This document shows, in pieces, positions 8,478-9,841 of a stretch of DNA of 9,841 nucleotides. The notes below the pieces were generated by a model, which did not search any database, was not told the DNA's origin, and worked only from the letters and a program-made list of their open reading frames with translations. The stretch's first letter is position 1. Every line of letters begins with the position of its first letter. Source of the DNA: Pseudomonadota bacterium (GTDB taxonomy: Bacteria; Pseudomonadota; Alphaproteobacteria; Rhizobiales; Rhizobiaceae); the NCBI GenBank assembly GCA_023419535.1, contig JAEZXX010000114.1:1-9841 (forward strand), written 5' to 3'. A program made the position numbers and the translations under genes.

Positions 8478-9236
8478 TCAGACCGGAAGCACCGTCTCGG
8501 AGAAGACGCGCCGGCAGTCCATCTCGAATTCGAGGCCGATGACCGGCGGGCGGTGCGTGTTCCACGTCAGGCCGTGGGGCGCAGCGCCGCGCGAAACGAT
8601 CTCGTCGGCGAGAAAAGGCCCGAGATCGTGGACCGTGTAGGCGTGGGTGCCGGTCACGCCGTCCCACGACCCCCCGAGAAGTCCCAGCCGGCGCTCCAAT
8701 TCGCCGAGGACGAAGCGGGCCTTGTCGCGGATCGCGTCCGGACCGGTCTCGCCGTAGCGCACGATGTGGGAGGTGTATTCGCCCGGCTGGTTTTCCGGCA
8801 CCTCGCAGGAGCCGGCGATCACGAAGCTGAACGGCGCTTCGCGTTCCTCCACCGTGTAGGAGAAGGCGTGGAACGAGGGCGTCTCCGGCGGGCGGTGGAC
8901 GGGGCAGACATTGGTGCGGGCCACCGGGTTCACTCCGTCCCGCATCACGCCCCAATCCTCCAGCGTGCGCAGATAGATCCGGTTGAAGGCTGCGAAGTTC
9001 GCCTCGGTGAAGGGTTCGGGAGAGCGCAGTTCGCAGGCCGCGAAGGCGGTGAGCGGCCGGCCGGCGGCCTTCAGATGCGCCTCGATCGACGCGAACCCTT
9101 CGGCGAGCGCGACCGGCCGCTCGAAGCGAACGCGCCGGAGCGCGTGGCCGGGCAGGGCGGCGGCGCCCGCCGAGAACTGCGGCACAAGCGGCAGCGAGCG
9201 GTAGCCGCCCTCCACGACGTCGAGGGTCTCGTTCAT
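8478..9236 (-). CDS. Tandem RidA-like protein, possibly CnbZ-type deaminase
   Basis: A 252-residue soluble protein with no signal peptide. I read it as two diverged RidA (YjgF/YER057c)-like halves. Residues about 34-130 contain a helix-strand-helix (GFASIEAHLKAAG, then ACELRSPEPF, then FAAFNRIYLRTLEDWG) followed by PVARTNV, the place of the RidA catalytic Arg (Arg107 here). Residues about 136-245 repeat the pattern more clearly: SFVIAGSCEVPEN, then ARFVLGELERRLGLLGGSWDGV, THAYTVHDLGPFLADEIV and GLEFEMDC, matching the RidA order VxSGxxP, helix, TVYLTDLxDF, VEIE. From memory it resembles proteins labelled 2-amino-5-chloromuconate deaminase (CnbZ); that is not confirmed. The start ATG overlaps the racemase stop (ATGA, 9233-9236), with AAAGG (9244-9248 on this strand) 7 bases ahead. 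A role in hydrolysing an imine or enamine intermediate is inferred. Confidence 0.6.
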   Translation of the reverse strand: MNETLDVVEGGYRSLPLVPQFSAGAAALPGHALRRVRFERPVALAEGFASIEAHLKAAGRPLTAFAACELRSPEPFTEANFAAFNRIYLRTLEDWGVMRDGVNPVARTNVCPVHRPPETPSFHAFSYTVEEREAPFSFVIAGSCEVPENQPGEYTSHIVRYGETGPDAIRDKARFVLGELERRLGLLGGSWDGVTGTHAYTVHDLGPFLADEIVSRGAAPHGLTWNTHRPPVIGLEFEMDCRRVFSETVLPV

Positions 9237-9841
9237 TCCGGACCTTTCATGTCCCGTGTTTTGTCCTCTGCGCTCCGGGGCGACGCGTAGAGCCCCCGCT
9301 TCGACGAGCGCAGGCCGAGGGCCGCAAGCCCTTCGACGAGTTTGACCGCGGCCGCCACGCCGTCGATCACCGGGACGCCATGCTGCCGCGAAAGCGCGCC
9401 GGCCATCGCCGTCATGCCTGCGCAGCCGAGCACGATCGCCTCGGCCCGGTCCTCTGCGATCGCCCGCGCAATTTCGTCCGAGATACGGCGGGCCGCGGCG
9501 TCCGGGTCGGCTTCGAGCGCGAGCACCGGCACCTCGCTCGCCCGGACCGTGCCCCGTTCGGCAAGACCGTAACGGCGCAGATTGTCCTCCAAGATCGGCA
9601 CGGAGACAGACAGCGTCGTGACGACGCAGAAGCGGTTGGCGAGAAAGCTCGCCGCCTTGGCCCCGGCCTCGCCGATGCCGACGACCGGCAAGGACAAGAG
9701 CGAGCGCGCCGCGTCGAGCCCGGTGTCGTCGAAGCAGGCGATGATGTGGGCGTGCGCGCCCTCGCTCTCGGCCGCCTCCAACTCGTCGAGCATGCCGGGG
9801 CCGGCCCGCGCCCCGGCCCCCACCCCCCCCCTCGAGCGCCG
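9233..9841 (-). CDS. Asp/Glu/hydantoin racemase family protein, 5' end missing
   Basis: The reading frame runs off the window edge, so the start of the gene (including the usual NPNT-type N-terminal motif) is missing; roughly 50 residues are absent by comparison with hydantoin racemases near 240 residues. Visible motifs are LDELEAAESEGAHAHIIACFDD and VLGCAGMTAM, which carry the two cysteines that act as acid and base in this family. They lie 104 residues apart (codons at about 9734-9736 and 9422-9424), as expected. VVGIGEAGAKAASFLANRF and VVTTLSVSVPILEDNL are also typical of hydantoin or allantoin racemases rather than of murI-type glutamate racemase. A short Lys/Arg-rich C-terminal tail overlaps the next gene. 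The substrate is open: hydantoin or allantoin would suit a ureide-to-urea context. Residues translated from bases above about 9797 are Gly/Ala/Arg-only and do not fit the family, so they may be sequence error. Confidence 0.8.
   Translation of the reverse strand, partial: RRSRGGVGAGARAGPGMLDELEAAESEGAHAHIIACFDDTGLDAARSLLSLPVVGIGEAGAKAASFLANRFCVVTTLSVSVPILEDNLRRYGLAERGTVRASEVPVLALEADPDAAARRISDEIARAIAEDRAEAIVLGCAGMTAMAGALSRQHGVPVIDGVAAAVKLVEGLAALGLRSSKRGLYASPRSAEDKTRDMKGPE
9811..9831. other. C-rich homopolymer tract at the window end, doubtful sequence
   Basis: Within 21 bases there are only one A and two G; the last nine bases are all C (9823-9831). The tract falls in the coding frame of the racemase gene but gives Gly-rich residues where the family has an acidic and hydrophobic stretch before PG(L/M)L. 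This mirrors the C and G runs at the other end of the window (4-24), and both could mark low-quality contig ends. Confidence 0.5.

Noticed and set aside
8553..9290. 245-codon + strand frame opposite the RidA-like gene
   Set aside because: The - strand product has a coherent fold pattern and an ATGA overlap with the racemase gene; the + strand frame has only Gly/Arg-rich sequence and no ribosome-binding support.

Overview
The window is a dense, very GC-rich stretch of bacterial chromosome. It carries most of a urea uptake and urea hydrolysis operon on the + strand, followed by two convergent genes on the - strand. The gene order urtBCDE-ureD-ureA-hupE/ureJ-ureB-ureC, the separate small ureA and ureB genes, and a RIME-like palindromic repeat with the 'CTCATCCG...CTTCTCCCC' theme all point to an alphaproteobacterium, most likely in the Hyphomicrobiales (Rhizobiales). 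That is an inference from layout and motifs; the genus cannot be named from the sequence.

Region 1 (1-88) is a short leader containing a perfect 10-bp GC hairpin at the window edge. It probably lies just after urtA, which would be outside the window. Region 2 (89-4594) is urtB, urtC, urtD and urtE: two LivH/LivM-type permeases and two LivG/LivF-type ATPases of the high-affinity urea ABC transporter. A gap of about 210 bases between urtD and urtE holds a large palindromic repeat inside the operon. Region 3 (4594-8459) is ureD (chaperone), ureA (gamma), a HupE/UreJ membrane protein (probable nickel transporter), ureB (beta) and ureC (alpha, with all nickel-binding and catalytic residues present). 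Several junctions overlap (ATGA at urtB/urtC and hupE/ureB, TGATG at urtE/ureD), which suggests one co-translated transcript. Urea is imported by UrtABCDE, nickel probably enters through HupE/UreJ, and UreABC hydrolyses urea to ammonia and CO2. The nickel-insertion genes ureE, ureF and ureG are not in the window, so they must lie elsewhere.

Region 4 (8478-9841, - strand) holds a two-gene unit pointing at ureC with only 18 bases between. It contains a 5'-truncated Asp/Glu/hydantoin racemase-family gene, overlapping by ATGA a 252-residue protein that reads as a tandem, diverged RidA (YjgF)-like protein resembling CnbZ-type deaminases. This pair suggests catabolism of a cyclic or imino nitrogen compound next to urea use, but its substrate cannot be read from sequence. 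Both window ends are G/C homopolymer-rich, and the last roughly 40 bases may not be reliable.
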